Assembly: GCA_964019155.1 (NCBI GenBank)
Contig: OZ025244.1
Location: forward strand, 32,548,903 to 32,612,902
Length of the DNA: 64,000 nt
Direction of reading: 5' to 3'
DNA from: Osedax fenrisi
Lineage: Eukaryota > Annelida > Polychaeta > Sabellida > Siboglinidae
A model generated the notes under the pieces. It was given only the letters and a program-made list of their open reading frames with translations. It was not told the DNA's origin and searched no databases. Positions 50,701 through 63,791 of this stretch are shown here, piece by piece (position 1 is the first letter of the stretch; each line of letters opens with the position of its first letter). The translations under genes and the position numbers were made by a program.

Positions 50701-53653
50701 AGCTAACTCTAGGTAACGCTAGCTAAATCTAGCTAACTCTAGCTAACTCTAGCTAACTCTAGGTAACTCTAGCTAACTTTAGCTAACTCTAGCTAACTCT
50801 AGCTAACTCTAGCTAACTCTAGGTAACGCTAGCTAAATCTAGCTAACTCTAGGTAACTCTAGCTAACTCTAGCTAACTCTAGCTAACTCTAGCTAACTCT
50901 AGCTAACTCTATGTAACTCTAGGTAACTCTAGCTAACTTTAGCTAACTCTAGCTAACTCTAGCTAACTCTAGCTAACTCTAGGTAACTCTAGCTAACTCT
51001 AGCTAACTTTAGCTAACTCTAGCTAACTCTAGCTAACTTTAGCTAACTCTAGCTAACTCTAGCTAACTCTAGCTAACTCTAGCTAATTTTAGCTAACTAT
51101 AGCTAACTCTAGCTAACTCTAGCTAACTCTAGCTAACTCTAGGTAACTTTAGCTAACTCTAGGTAACTTTAGCTAACTCTAGCTAACTCTAGGTAACTCT
51201 AGCTAACTCTAGCTAACTTTAGCTAACTCTAGCTAACTCTAGCTAACTTTAGCTAACTCTAGCTAACTCTAGCTAACTCTAGCTAACTCTAGCTAATTTT
51301 AGCTAACTATAGCTAACTCTAGCTAACTCTAGCTAACTCTAGCTAACTCTAGGTAACTTTAGCTAACTCTAGGTAACTTTAGCTAACTCTAGCTAACTCT
51401 AGTTAACTCTAGCTAACTCTAGCTAACTCTAGGTAACTCTAGCTAACTCTAGCTAACTCTAGCTAACTCTAGGTAACTCTAGCTAACTCTAGCTAACTCT
51501 AGCTAACTCTAGCTAACTCTAGGTAACTCTAGGTAACGCTAGCTAACTCTAGCTAACTCTAGCTAACTCTAGGTAACTCTAGGTAACTCTAGGTAACTCT
51601 AGCTAACTCTAGCTAACTCTAGGTAACTCTAGGTAACTCTAGCTAACTCTAGCTAACTCTATCTAACTCTAGGTAACTCTATGTAACTCTAGCTAACGTT
51701 AGCTAACTCTAGGTAACTATAGGTAACTCTAGGTAACTCTAGCTAACTCTAGCTAACTCTAGCTAACTCTAGCTAACTCTAGGTAACTCTAGCTAACTCT
51801 AGGTAACTTTAGCTAACTCTAGCTAACTCTAGCTAACTCTAGCTAACTCTAGCTAACTCTAGGTAACTCTAGTTAACTCTAGCTAACTCTAGCTAACTCT
51901 AGCTAATTCTAGCTAACTCTAGCTAACTCTTGCTAACTCTAGCTAACTTTAAGTAACTCTAGCTAACTCTAGCTAATTTTAGCTAACTCTAGCTAACTCT
52001 AGCTAACTTTAGCTAACTCTAGCTAACTCTAGGTAACTCTAGGTAACTCTAGCTAACTCTAGCTAACTCTAGCTAACTCTAGCTAATTTTAGCTAACTCT
52101 AGCTAACTCTAGCTAACTCTAGCTAACTTTAGCTAACTCTAGCTAACTCTAGTTAACTCTAGCTAACTCTAGCTAACTCTAGGTAACTCTAGCTAACTCT
52201 AGCTAACTCTAGCTAACTCTAGGTAACGCTAACTAAATCTAGCTAACTCTAGCTAACTCTAGCTAACTCTAGGTAACTCTAGCTAACTTTAGCTAACTCT
52301 AGCTAACTCTAGCTAACTCTAGCTAACTTTAAGTAACTCTAGCTAACTCTAGCTAACTTTAGCTAACTCTAGCTAACTCTAGCTAACTTTAGCTAACTCT
52401 AGCTAACTCTAGCTAACTCTAGGTAACTCTAGCTAACTCTAGCTAACTTTAGCTAACTCTATGTAACTCTAGCTAACTCTAGCTAACTCTAGCTAACTCT
52501 AAGTAATATTAGCTAACTTTAGCTAACTCTAGCTAACTCTAGGTAACTCTAGCTAACTCTAGCTAACTCTAGCTAACTCTAGCTAACTCTAGCTAACTCT
52601 AGCTAACTCTAGGTAACTCTAGCTAACTCTAGCTAACTCTAGCTAACTTTAGCTAACTTTAGCTAACTCTAGCTAACTCTAGCTAACTCTAGCTAACTTT
52701 AAGTAATTCTAGCTAACTCTAGCTAACTTTAGCTAACTCTAGCTAACTCTAGCTAACTTTAGCTAACTCTAGCTAACTCTAGCTAACTCTAGGTAACTCT
52801 AGCTAACTCTAGCTAACTTTAGCTAACTCTATGTAACTCTAGCTAACTCTAGCTAACTCTAGCTAACTCTAAGTAATATTAGCTAACTTTAGCTAACTCT
52901 AGCTAACTCTAGGTAACTCTAGCTAACTCTAGCTAACTCTAGCTAACTCTAGGTAACTCTAGCTAACTCTAGTTAACTCTAGCTAACTCTAGGTAACTCT
53001 AGGTAACTCTAGCTAACTTTAGCTAACTTTAGGTAACTATAGGTAACTCTAGGTAACTCTAGCTAACTCTAGCTAACTCTAGCTAACTCTAGGTAACTCT
53101 AGCTAACTCTATGTAAATCTAGGTAACTCTAGCTAACTTTAGCTAACTCTAGCTAACTCTAGCTAACTCTAGGTAACTCTAGCTAACTCTAGCTAACTCT
53201 AGCTAACTCTAGCTAACTTTAGCTAACTCTAGGTAACTCTAGCTAACTCTAGCTAACTCTAGCTAACTCTAGCTAACTCTATGTAACTCTAGGTAACTCT
53301 AGATAACTTTAGCTAACTCTAGCTAACTCTAGCTAACTCTAGCTAACTTTAAGTAACTCTAGCTAACTCTAGCTAACTTTAGCTAACTCTAGCTAACTCT
53401 AGCTAACTTTAGCTAACTCTAGCTAACTCTAGGTAACTCTAGGTAACTCTAGCTAACTCTAGCTAACTTTAGCTAACTCTATGTAACTCTAGCTAACGCT
53501 AGCTAACTCTAGCTAACTCTAGGTAATTCTAGCTAACTCTAGCTAACTCTAGGTAACTCTAGCTAACTCTAGCTAACTCTAGCTAACTCTAGCTAACTCT
53601 AGGTAACTCTAGGTAACTCTAGGTAACTCTAGGTAACTCTAGGTAACTCTAGG
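47722..53653 (+). repeat. Decamer satellite array, segment A10 (593 units)
   Basis: Length is exactly 2 + 593 x 10. From 48,434 it is collinear with 1-5,220, so it repeats the 910- and 1,510-base structures. The first 0.7 kb is the GCCTACTC-type right flank (variant at about 48,041), which shows what probably lies left of the window start. No gene is visible. Confidence 0.99.
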
Positions 53654-53884
53654 TTACAACTCTATGCTACACTAAAATATAATACTCCATCTACTCGACT
53701 TAGGTCATCGAATGATAAACTTGTACTCGTCTATCATAAATCCAAGTTGATTCGAACAAGCAATCGTGCTTTCTCGTGTAGTTCACCAACGTTATGGAAT
53801 TCTATTCCTCTCCATATCAGATCAATACATTATACACATAAGTTTAAGAATGTATTGAAATCATATATATTATCAACGAATTGA
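53654..53884 (+). pseudogene. RT C-terminal fragment, module 11
   Basis: The frame is intact to TGA at 53,882-53,884. Confidence 0.85.
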
Positions 53885-54086
53885 TACTTGATTGTTTAAT
53901 ATATAATTATAATATTTTGTATAACTTATATTACACGATTGTTTATGTTTTTTTGTTTACTATATGTTTTTTACTATATGTTTATGTTTATAATCATCTT
54001 CTCTTCTCACACTTATCAGAACAATCTTTGTTGTTATTTAATGAGTGTTTAAATAAATCGTCTTATTATTATTATTATTATTATTA
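53654..54086 (+). mobile_element. Module 11: retrotransposon 3'-end module
   Basis: This is a 433-base copy with (TTA)8 and C at base 350, with no difference from module 1 that I could see, as expected from the 48,433-base segmental repeat. Six GG units precede it. Confidence 0.9.
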
Positions 54087-57000
54087 GGTAACTCTAGCTA
54101 ACTCTAGTTAACTCTAGCTAACTCTAGCTAACTCTAGCTAACTCTAGCTAACTATAGCTAACTCTAGGTAACTCTAGCTAACTCTAGGTAACTCTAGGTA
54201 ACTCTAGCTAACTCTAGGTAACTTTAGCTAACTCTAGCTAACTCTAGCTAACTCTAGCTAACTCTAGCTAACTCTAGCTAACTCTAGCTAACTCTAGCTA
54301 ACTCTAGGTAACTCTAGCTAACTCTAGCTAACTCTAGCTAACTCTAGCTAACTCTAGCTAACTCTAGGTAACTCTAGCTAACTCTATGTAACTTTAGCTA
54401 ACTCTAGCTAACTCTAGCTAACTCTAGCTAACTCTAGCTAACTCTAGGTAACTCTAGCTAACTCTAGCTAACTCTAGCTAACTCTAGCTAACTCTAGCTA
54501 ACTCTAGCTAACTCTAGCTAACTCTAGCTAACTCTAGGTAACTCTAGATAACTCTAGCTAACTCTAGGTAACTTTAGCTAACTCTAGCTAACTCTAGCTA
54601 ACTCTAGCTAACTCTAGCTAACTCTAGCTAACTCTAGCTAACTCTAGCTAACTCTAGGTAACTCTAGCTAACTCTAGCTAACTCTAGCTAACTCTAGCTA
54701 ACTCTAGGTAACTCTAGCTAACTCTATGTAACTCTAGATAACTCTAGCTAACTCTAGCTAACTCTAGCTAACTCTAGGTAAGTCTAGCTAACTCTAGCTA
54801 ACTCTAGCTAACTCTAGCTAACTCTAGCTAATTTTAGCTAACTCTAGCTAACTCTAGCTAACTCTAGCTAACTCTAGCTAACTCTAGGTAACTTTAGCTA
54901 ACTCTAGGTAACTTTAGCTAACTCTAGCTAACTCTAGGTAACTCTAGCTAACTCTAGCTAACTCTAGGTAACTCTAGCTAACTCTAGCTAACTCTAGCTA
55001 ACTCTAGGTAACGCTAGCTAACTCTAGCTAACTCTAGCTAACTCTAGCTAACTCTAGGTAACTCTAGGTAACTCTAGCTAACTCTAGCTAACTCTAGGTA
55101 ACTCTAGCTAACTCTAGCTAACTCTAGGTAACTCTAGGTAACTCTAGCTAACTCTAGCTAACTCTAGCTAACTCTAGGTAACTCTAGGTAACTCTAGGTA
55201 ACTTTAGCTAACTCTGGCTAACTCTAGCTAACTCTAGGTAACTCTAGCTAACTTTAGCTAATTCTAGCTAACTCTAGCTAACTCTAGGTAACTCTAGCTA
55301 ACTCTAGCTAACTTTAGCTTACTCTAGGTAACTCTAGCTAACTCTAGCTAACTCTAGCTAACTCTAGCTAACTCTAGCTAACTCTAGCTAACTCTAGCTA
55401 ACTCTAGGTAACTCTAGCTAACTCTAGCTAACTTTAGATAACTCTAGCTAACTCTAGCTAACTTTAGCTAACTCTAGCTAACTCTAGCTAACTCTAGCTA
55501 ACTCTAGCTAATTTTAGCTAACTCTAGCTAACTCTAGCTAACTCTAGCTAACTCTAGCTAACTCTATGTAACTTTAGCTAACTCTAGGTAACTCTAGCTA
55601 ACTCTAGCTAACTCTAGGTAACTCTAGCTAACTCTAGCTAACTCTAGGTAACTCTAGGTAACTCTAGCTAACTCTAGCTAACTCTAGCTAACTCTAGGTA
55701 ACTCTAGGTAACTCTAGGTAACTTTAGCTAACTCTGGCTAACTCTAGCTAACTCTAGGTAACTCTAGCTAACTTTAGCTAATTCTAGCTAACTCTAGCTA
55801 ACTCTAGGTAACTCTAGCTAACTCTAGCTAACTTTAGCTTACTCTAGGTAACTCTAGCTAACTCTAGCTAACTCTAGCTAACTCTAGCTAACTCTAGCTA
55901 ACTCTAGCTAACTCTAGCTAACTCTAGGTAACTCTAGCTAACTCTAGCTAACTTTAGATAACTCTAGCTAACTCTAGCTAACTTTAGCTAACTCTAGCTA
56001 ACTCTAGCTAACTCTAGCTAACTCTAGCTAATTTTAGCTAACTCTAGCTAACTCTAGCTAACTCTAGCTAACTCTAGCTAACTCTATGTAACTTTAGCTA
56101 ACTCTAGGTAACTTTAGCTAACTCTAGCTAACTCTAGTTAACTCTAGCTAACTCTAGCTAACTCTAGGTAACTCTAGCTAACTCTAGCTAACTCTAGCTA
56201 ACTCTAGGTAACTCTAGCTAACTCTAGCTAACTCTAGCTAACTCTAGCTAACTCTAGCTAACTCTAGCTAACTCTAGGTAACTCTAGCTAACTCTAGGTA
56301 AATCTAGGTAACTCTAGCTAACTTTAGCTAACTCTAGCTAACTCTAGGTAACTTTAGCTAACTCTAGCTAACTCTAGCTAACTCTAGCTAACTCTAGCTA
56401 ACTCTAGGTAACTCTAGTTAACTCTAGCTAACTCTAGCTAACTCTAGCTAATTCTAGCTAACTCTAGCTAACTCTTGCTAACTCTAGCTAACTTTAAGTA
56501 ATCTAGCTAACTCTAGCTAACTTTAGCTAACTCTAGCTAACTCTAGCTAACTTTAGCTAACTCTAGCTAACTCTAGGTAACTCTAGGTAACTCTGGCTAA
56601 CTCTAGCTAACTCTAGCTAACTCTAGCTAATTTTAGCTAACTTTAGCTAACTCTAGCTAACTCTAGCTAACTTTAGCTAACTCTAGCTAACTCTAGTTAA
56701 CTCTAGCTAACTCTAGCTAACTCTAGGTAACTCTAGCTAACTCTAGCTAACTCTAGCTAACTCTAGGTAACGCTAGCTAACTCTAGCTAACTCTAGCTAA
56801 CTCTAGCTAACTCTAGGTAACTCTAGCTAACTTTAGCTAACTCTAGCTAACTCTAGCTAACTCTAGCTAACTTTAAGTAACTCTAGCTAACTCTAGCTAA
56901 CTTTAGCTAACTCTAGCTAACTCTAGCTAACTTTAGCTAACTCTAGCTAACTCTAGCTAACTCTAGGTAACTCTAGCTAACTCTAGCTAACTCTAGCTAA

Positions 57001-58456
57001 CTCTAAGTAATATTAGCTAACTTTAGCTAACTCTAGCTAACTCTAGGTAACTCTAGCTAACTCTAGCTAACTCTAGCTAACTCTAGCTAACTCTAGGTAA
57101 CTCTAGCTAACTCTAGTTAACTCTAGCTAACTCTAGGTAACTCTAGGTAACTCTAGCTAACTTTAGCTAACTTTAGGTAACTATAGGTAACTCTAGGTAA
57201 CTCTAGCTAATTCTAGCTAACTCTAGCTAACTCTAGGTAACTCTAGCTAACTCTAGGTAAATCTAGGTAACTCTAGCTAACTTTAGCTAACTCTAGCTAA
57301 CTCTAGCTAACTCTAGCTAACTCTAGCTAACTCTAGCTAACTCTAGGTAAATCTAGGTAACTCTAGCTAACTTTAGCTAACTCTAGCTAACTTTAGGTAA
57401 CTTTAGCTAACTCTAGCTAACTCTAGCTAACTCTAGCTAACTCTAGCTAACTTTAGGTAACTTTAGCTAACTCTAGCTAACTCTAGCTAACTCTAGCTAA
57501 CTCTAGCTAACTCTAGGTAACTCTAGTTAACTCTAGCTAACTCTAGCTAACTCTAGCTAATTCTAGCTAACTCTAGCTAACTCTTGCTAACTCTAGCTAA
57601 CTTTAAGTAACTCTAGCTAACTCTAGCTAACTTTAGCTAACTCTAGCTAACTCTAGCTAACTTTAGCTAACTCTAGCTAACTCTAGGTAACTCTAGGTAA
57701 CTCTAGCTAACTCTAGCTAACTCTAGCTAACTCTAGCTAATTTTAGCTAACTCTAGCTAACTCTAGCTAACTCTAGCTAACTCTAGCTAACTCTAGGTAA
57801 CTTTAGCTAACTCTAGGTAATCTAGATAACTCTATCTAACTCTAGCTAACTCTAGCTAACTCTAGGTAAGTCTAGCTAACTCTAGCTAACTCTAGCTAAC
57901 TCTAGCTAACTCTATGTAACTCTAGGTAACTCTAGCTAACTTTAGCTAACTCTAGATAACTCTAGCTAACTCTAGGTAACTCTAGCTAACTCTAGCTAAC
58001 TCTAGCTAACTCTAGCTAACTTTAGCTAACTCTAGGTAACTCTAGCTAACTCTAGCTAACTCTAGCTAACTCTAGCTAACTCTATGTAACTCTAGGTAAC
58101 TCTAGATAACTTTAGCTAACTCTAGCTAACTCTAGCTAACTCTAGCTAACTTTAAGTAACTCTAGCTAACTCTAGCTAACTTTAGCTAACTCTAGCTAAC
58201 TCTAGCTAACTTTAGCTAACTCTAGCTAACTCTAGGTAACTCTAGGTAACTCTAGCTAACTCTAGCTAACTTTAGCTAACTCTATGTAACTCTAGCTAAC
58301 GCTAGCTAACTCTAGCTAACTCTAGGTAATTCTAGCTAACTCTAGCTAACTCTAGGTAACTCTAGCTAACTCTAGCTAACTCTAGCTAACTCTAGCTAAC
58401 TCTAGGTAACTCTAGGTAACTCTAGGTAACTCTAGGTAACTCTAGGTAACTCTAGG
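54087..58456 (+). repeat. Decamer satellite array, segment A11 (437 units)
   Basis: Length is 2 + 437 x 10 minus 2; the 9-base units are at 56,499 (shared with 7546 and 14,170) and 57,818. Two TTT-GG units 60 bases apart (57,391 and 57,451) match those at about 8,138 and 8,198 in A1. A1 lacks about 300 bases present here, including a TAATATTAGC unit near 57,009. No gene is visible. Confidence 0.99.
55081..56120 (+). repeat. 520-base tandem duplication (52 decamers)
   Basis: Two variants that are otherwise rare or unique recur exactly 520 bases apart: CTGG at 55,216 and 55,736, and GCTT at 55,319 and 55,839. The GCTT variant is not seen in the collinear segment near 6.9 kb. That mutation therefore came first and the duplication after it, making this one of the youngest events in the window. 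Confidence 0.92.
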
Positions 58457-58687
58457 TTACAACTCTATGCTACACTAAAATATAATACTCCATCTACTCG
58501 ACTTAGGTCATCGAATGATAAACTTGTACTCGTCTATCATAAATCCAAGTTGATTCGAACAAGCAATCGTGCTTTCTCGTGTAGTTCACCAACGTTATGG
58601 AATTCTATTCCTCTCCATATCAGATCAATACATTATACACATAAGTTTAAGAATGTATTGAAATCATATATATTATCAACGAATTGA
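58457..58687 (+). pseudogene. RT C-terminal fragment, module 12
   Basis: The frame is intact to TGA at 58,685-58,687. Confidence 0.85.
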
Positions 58688-58886
58688 TACTTCATTGTTT
58701 AATATATAATTATAATATTTTGTATAACTTATATTACACGATTGTTTATGTTTTTTTGTTTACTATATGTTTTTTACTATATGTTTATGTTTATAATCAT
58801 CTTCTCTTCTCACACTTATCAGAACAATCTTTGTTGTTATTTAATGAGTGTTTAAATAAATCGTCTTATTATTATTATTATTATTA
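58457..58886 (+). mobile_element. Module 12: retrotransposon 3'-end module, (TTA)7
   Basis: This is a 430-base copy with a private G to C at 58,693 (module base 237, six bases after the stop codon). Otherwise it is like modules 9 and 10. Confidence 0.9.
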
Positions 58887-61800
58887 GGTAACTCTAGCTA
58901 ACTCTAGTTAACTCTAGCTAACTCTAGCTAACTCTAGCTAACTCTAGCTAACTATAGCTAACTCTAGGTAACTCTAGCTAACTCTAGGTAACTCTAGGTA
59001 ACTCTAGCTAACTCTAGGTAACTTTAGCTAACTCTAGCTAACTCTAGCTAACTCTAGCTAACTCTAGCTAACTCTAGCTAACTCTAGCTAAATCTAGCTA
59101 ACTCTAGGTAACTCTAGCTAACTCTAGCTAACTCTAGCTAACTCTAGCTAACTCTAGCTAACTCTAGGTAACTCTAGCTAACTCTATGTAACTCTAGCTA
59201 ACTCTAGCCTACTCTAGCTAACTCTAGCTAACTCTAGCTAACTCTAGGTAACTCTAGCTAACTCTAGCTAACTCTAGCTAACTCTAGCTAACTCTAGCTA
59301 ACTCTAGGTAACTCTAGCTAACTCTAGGTAACTCTAGATAACTCTAGCTAACTCTAGGTAACTTTATCTAACTCTAGCTAACTCTAGCTAACTCTAGCTA
59401 ACTCTAGCTAACTCTAGCTAACTCTAGCTAACTCTAGGTAACTCTAGCTAACTCTAGCTAACTCTAGCTAACTCTAGCTAACTCTAGCTAACTCTAGCTA
59501 ACTCTAGGTAACTCTAGCTAACTCTAGCTAACTCTAGCTAACTCTAGGTAACTCTAGCTAACTCTATGTAACTCTAGATAACTCTAGCTAACTCTAGCTA
59601 ACTCTAGCTAACTCTAGGTAAGTCTAGCTAACTCTAGCTAACTCTAGCTAACTCTAGCTAACTCTAGCTAACTCTAGCTAATTTTAGCTAACTCTAGCTA
59701 ACTCTAGCTAACTCTAGGTAACTTTAGCTAACTCTAGGTAACTTTAGCTAACTCTAGCTAACTCTAGGTAACTCTAGCTAACTCTAGCTAACTTTAGCTA
59801 ACTCTAGGTAACTCTAGCTAACTCTAGCTAACTCTAGCTAACTCTAGCTAACTCTAGCTAACTCTATGTAACTCTAGGTAACTCTAGCTAACTTTAGCTA
59901 ACTCTAGCTAACTCTAGCTAACTCTAGCTAACTCTAGGTAACTCTAGCTAACTCTAGCTAACTTTAGCTAACTCTAGCTAACTTTAGCTAACTCTAGCTA
60001 ACTCTAGCTAACTCTAGCTAACTCTAGCTAATTTTAGCTAACTATAGCTAACTCTAGCTAACTCTAGCTAACTCTAGCTAACTCTAGCTAACTCTAGCTA
60101 ATTTTAGCTAACTCTAGCTAACTCTAGCTAACTCTAGCTAACTCTAGCTAACTCTAGGTAACTTTAACTAACTCTAGGTAACTTTAGCTAACTCTAGCTA
60201 ACTCTAGGTAACTCTAGCTAACTCTAGCTAACTCTAGCTAACTCTAGCTAACTCTAGCTAACTCTAGCTAACTCTAGGTAATATTAGCTAACTTTAGCTA
60301 ACTATAGCTAACTCTAGGTAACTCTAGCTAACTCTAGGTAACTCTAGCTAACTCTAGGTAACTCTAGATAACTCTAGCTAACTCTAGGTAACTTTATCTA
60401 ACTCTAGCTAACTCTAGCTAACTCTAGCTAACTCTAGCTAACTCTAGCTAACTCTAGCTAACTCTAGGTAACTCTAGCTAACTCTAGCTAACTCTAGCTA
60501 ACTCTAGGTAACTCTAGCTAACTCTATGTAACTCTAGATAACTCTAGCTAACTCTAGCTAACTCTAGCTAACTCTAGGTAAGTCTAGCTAACTCTAGCTA
60601 ACTCTAGCTAACTCTAGCTAACTCTAGCTAACTCTAGCTAATTTTAGCTAACTCTAGCTAACTCTAGCTAACTCTAGGTAACTTTAGCTAACTCTAGGTA
60701 ACTTTAGCTAACTCTAGCTAACTCTAGGTAACTCTAGCTAACTCTAGCTAACTTTAGCTAACTCTAGGTAACTCTAGCTAACTCTAGCTAACTCTAGCTA
60801 ACTCTAGCTAACTCTAGCTAACTCTATGTAACTCTAGGTAACTCTAGCTAACTTTAGCTAACTCTAGCTAACTCTAGCTAACTCTAGCTAACTCTAGGTA
60901 ACTCTAGCTAACTCTAGCTAACTTTAGCTAACTCTAGCTAACTCTAGCTAACTTTAGCTAACTCTAGCTAACTCTAGCTAACTCTAGCTAACTCTAGCTA
61001 ATTTTAGCTAACTATAGCTAACTCTAGCTAACTCTAGCTAACTCTAGCTAACTCTAGGTAACTTTAGCTAACTCTAGGTAACTTTAGCTAACTCTAGCTA
61101 ACTCTAGTTAACTCTAGCTAACTCTAGCTAACTCTAGGTAACTCTAGCTAACTCTAGCTAACTCTAGCTAACTCTAGGTAACTCTAGCTAACTCTAGCTA
61201 ACTCTAGCTAACTCTAGCTAACTCTAGGTAACTCTAGGTAACGCTAGCTAACTCTAGCTAACTCTAGCTAACTCTAGGTAACTCTAGGTAACTCTAGGTA
61301 ACTCTAGCTAACTCTAGCTAACTCTAGGTAACTCTAGGTAACTCTAGCTAACTCTAGCTAACTCTATCTAACTCTAGGTAACTCTATGTAACTCTAGCTA
61401 ACGTTAGCTAACTCTAGGTAACTATAGGTAACTCTAGGTAACTCTAGCTAACTCTAGCTAACTCTAGCTAACTCTAGCTAACTCTAGGTAACTCTAGCTA
61501 ACTCTAGGTAACTTTAGCTAACTCTAGCTAACTCTAGCTAACTCTAGCTAACTCTAGCTAACTCTAGGTAACTCTAGTTAACTCTAGCTAACTCTAGCTA
61601 ACTCTAGCTAATTCTAGCTAACTCTAGCTAACTCTTGCTAACTCTAGCTAACTTTAAGTAACTCTAGCTAACTCTAGCTAATTTTAGCTAACTCTAGCTA
61701 ACTCTAGCTAACTTTAGCTAACTCTAGCTAACTCTAGGTAACTCTAGGTAACTCTAGCTAACTCTAGCTAACTCTAGCTAACTCTAGCTAATTTTAGCTA

Positions 61801-63358
61801 ACTCTAGCTAACTCTAGCTAACTCTAGCTAACTTTAGCTAACTCTAGCTAACTCTAGTTAACTCTAGCTAACTCTAGCTAACTCTAGGTAACTCTAGCTA
61901 ACTCTAGCTAACTCTAGGTAACGCTAGCTAAATCTAGCTAACTCTAGCTAACTCTAGCTAACTCTAGGTAACTCTAGCTAACTTTAGCTAACTCTAGCTA
62001 ACTCTAGCTAACTCTAGCTAACTTTAAGTAACTCTAGCTAACTCTAGCTAACTTTAGCTAACTCTAGCTAACTCTAGCTAACTTTAGCTAACTCTAGCTA
62101 ACTCTAGCTAACTCTAGGTAACTCTAGCTAACTCTAGCTAACTTTAGCTAATTCTATGTAACTCTAGCTAACTCTAGCTAACTCTAGCTAACTCTAAGTA
62201 ATATTAGCTAACTTTAGCTAACTCTAGCTAACTCTAGGTAACTCTAGCTAACTCTAGCTAACTCTAGCTAACTCTAGCTAACTCTAGCTAACTCTAGCTA
62301 ACTCTAGGTAACTCTAGCTAACTCTAGCTAACTCTAGCTAACTTTAGCTAACTTTAGCTAACTCTAGCTAACTCTAGCTAACTCTAGCTAACTTTAAGTA
62401 ACTCTAGCTAACTCTAGCTAACTTTAGCTAACTCTAGCTAACTCTAGCTAACTTTAGCTAACTCTAGCTAACTCTAGCTAACTCTAGGTAACTCTAGCTA
62501 ACTCTAGCTAACTTTAGCTAACTCTATGTAACTCTAGCTAACTCTAGCTAACTCTAGCTAACTCTAAGTAATATTAGCTAACTTTAGCTAACTCTAGCTA
62601 ACTCTAGGTAACTCTAGCTAACTCTAGCTAACTCTAGCTAACTCTAGCTAACTCTAGGTAACTCTAGCTAACTCTAGTTAACTCTAGCTAACTCTAGGTA
62701 ACTCTAGGTAACTCTAGCTAACTTTAGCTAACTTTAGGTAACTATAGGTAACTCTAGGTAACTCTAGCTAACTCTAGCTAACTCTAGCTAACTCTAGGTA
62801 ACTCTAGCTAACTCTATGTAAATCTAGGTAACTCTAGCTAACTTTAGCTAACTCTAGCTAACTCTAGCTAACTCTAGGTAACTCTAGCTAACTCTAGCTA
62901 ACTCTAGCTAACTCTAGCTAACTTTAGCTAACTCTAGGTAACTCTAGCTAACTCTAGCTAACTCTAGCTAACTCTAGCTAACTCTATGTAACTCTAGGTA
63001 ACTCTAGATAACTTTAGCTAACTCTAGCTAACTCTAGCTAACTCTAGCTAACTTTAAGTAACTCTAGCTAACTCTAGCTAACTTTAGCTAACTCTAGCTA
63101 ACTCTAGCTAACTTTAGCTAACTCTAGCTAACTCTAGGTAACTCTAGGTAACTCTAGCTAACTCTAGCTAACTTTAGCTAACTCTATGTAACTCTAGCTA
63201 ACGCTAGCTAACTCTAGCTAACTCTAGGTAATTCTAGCTAACTCTAGCTAACTCTAGGTAACTCTAGCTAACTCTAGCTAACTCTAGCTAACTCTAGCTA
63301 ACTCTAGGTAACTCTAGGTAACTCTAGGTAACTCTAGGTAACTCTAGGTAACTCTAGG
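58887..63358 (+). repeat. Decamer satellite array, segment A12 (447 units)
   Basis: Length is exactly 2 + 447 x 10. The TAAGTC landmarks at 59,619 and 60,579 are 960 rather than 910 apart. The extra five units sit near 60,280-60,330 and include TAATATTAGC and TAACTATAGC, a pair otherwise seen near 28.7 kb, so they look like a patch of conversion. From 60,579 it is collinear with 9,075 onward. No gene is visible. Confidence 0.99.
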
Positions 63359-63589
63359 TTACAACTCTATGCTACACTAAAATATAATACTCCATCTACT
63401 CGACTTAGGTCATCGAATGATAAACTTGTACTCGTCTATCATAAATCCAAGTTGATTCGAACAAGCAATCGTGCTTTCTCGTGTAGTTCACCAACGTTAT
63501 GGAATTCTATTCCTCTCCATATCAGATCAATACATTATACACATAAGTTTAAGAATGTATTGAAATCATATATATTATCAACGAATTGA
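63359..63589 (+). pseudogene. RT C-terminal fragment, module 13
   Basis: The frame is intact to TGA at 63,587-63,589. Confidence 0.85.
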
Positions 63590-63791
63590 TACTTGATTGT
63601 TTAATATATAATTATAATATTTTGTATAACTTATATTACACGATTGTTTATGTTTTTTTGTTTACTATATGTTTTTTACTATATGTTTATGTTTATAATC
63701 ATCTTCTCTTCTCACACTTATCAGAACAATCTTTGTTGTTATTTAATGAGTGTTTAAATAAATCGTGTTATTATTATTATTATTATTATTA
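63359..63791 (+). mobile_element. Module 13: retrotransposon 3'-end module, sister of module 2
   Basis: This is a 433-base copy with (TTA)8 and the C to G change at 63,767 shared only with module 2. Six GG units precede it. Confidence 0.9.

Larger units (their letters stand above)
48434..56507 (+). repeat. Long-range segmental duplication, copy 2 (partner 1-7,554)
   Basis: This copy contains module 11. It differs from copy 1 mainly by the extra 520-base tandem duplication at about 55,081-56,120 and by scattered single-base changes, including a GCTT variant at 55,319. Confidence 0.9.

Noticed and set aside
5221..63791. Thirteen separate site-specific LINE insertions into the satellite
   Set aside because: Some LINEs do target repeats, but identical 5' truncation points and shared flanking variants in all copies are not expected from independent insertions.
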